From NCBI RefSeq assembly GCF_021245725.1, contig NZ_JAJGSX010000006.1, positions 372,001 through 436,000 of the forward strand: a DNA stretch of 64,000 bases, given 5' to 3'; not shown here. Source of the stretch: Pseudonocardia sp. TRM90224. Its GTDB lineage: Bacteria; Actinomycetota; Actinomycetes; Mycobacteriales; Pseudonocardiaceae. Within the stretch, counting starts at the first letter, position 1. The text below holds more notes on this DNA, generated by a model, which searched no databases, was not told the origin of the DNA, and saw only the letters and a list, made by a program, of their open reading frames with translations.

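Noticed and set aside
49126..63495. A 4,789-codon open frame on the minus strand opposite the giant gene
   Set aside because: It is the GC-driven shadow of the plus-strand gene. Its translation is Arg/Ala/Gly/Val-rich low complexity with no domain motifs, while the plus strand shows SecA, PP2C-like and membrane signatures. The 2,206- and 1,476-codon minus frames at 37-43 kb are rejected for the same reason.

Overview
The window comes from a high-GC actinobacterium. Codons end mostly in G or C, GTG starts are frequent, and there are SsgA-like, DUF5313, DUF5709, WS/DGAT and cobaltochelatase-type genes. This gene set fits the Pseudonocardiaceae (Pseudonocardia-like), but the assignment is inferred from gene content only. 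No rRNA, tRNA, CRISPR array or complete insertion sequence was seen.

Layout. Positions 1-6.4 kb hold accessory and housekeeping genes: a cytochrome P450 cut by the window edge behind a TetR regulator, a frameshifted DUF5709 gene, DUF5313, an SsgA-like protein, a lipoprotein, an acyl-CoA synthetase, a small Cys protein and a flavin reductase. From 6.5 to 17.8 kb most of a cobalamin set is scattered (cobD/cbiB, cobQ, a ChlI/ChlD-type cobaltochelatase, cobO, cobB). It is interleaved with a LigD-type polymerase, an alpha/beta hydrolase, SURF1, a CPBP protease and an aldo/keto reductase. From 17.8 to 22.0 kb four genes overlap by ATGA and form a neutral-lipid operon (wax ester/TAG synthase, patatin, hydrolase, saccharopine-dehydrogenase-like protein). 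From 23.0 to 27.6 kb lies a sugar-acid-type catabolic group (RraA-like, enolase superfamily, NAD epimerase/dehydrogenase, SDR, dienelactone hydrolase) behind an 18-bp palindrome. From 27.7 to 34.2 kb are a LAL-type LuxR regulator with a membrane partner, a 55-residue protein, a 160-bp MITE, a GAF protein, an SDR lacking the catalytic Tyr and a PhzF-family protein.

The last 29.5 kb (34453 to the window end) is one uninterrupted reading frame of at least 9,849 codons. In order it contains a signal-anchor-like segment, Lys/Asp/Asn/Gly low complexity, a Lys/Ala/Glu helical region, about 1,700 residues of paired-Cys repeats (including an exact 60-codon tandem array), a complete-looking SecA-type DEAD motor core, two-TM hairpins, repeated Ser/Gly-rich beta modules, a block of about ten membrane segments, a degenerate PP2C-like domain and duplicated modules with an HERxxH motif. 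I know no named family with this architecture. It is the best candidate for an undescribed system.

A second theme is a family of intergenic palindromic repeats between 10 and 32.5 kb, in three arm types plus one hybrid. They occur in convergent, divergent and co-directional gaps alike, so they look like mobile REP-type elements rather than plain terminators.
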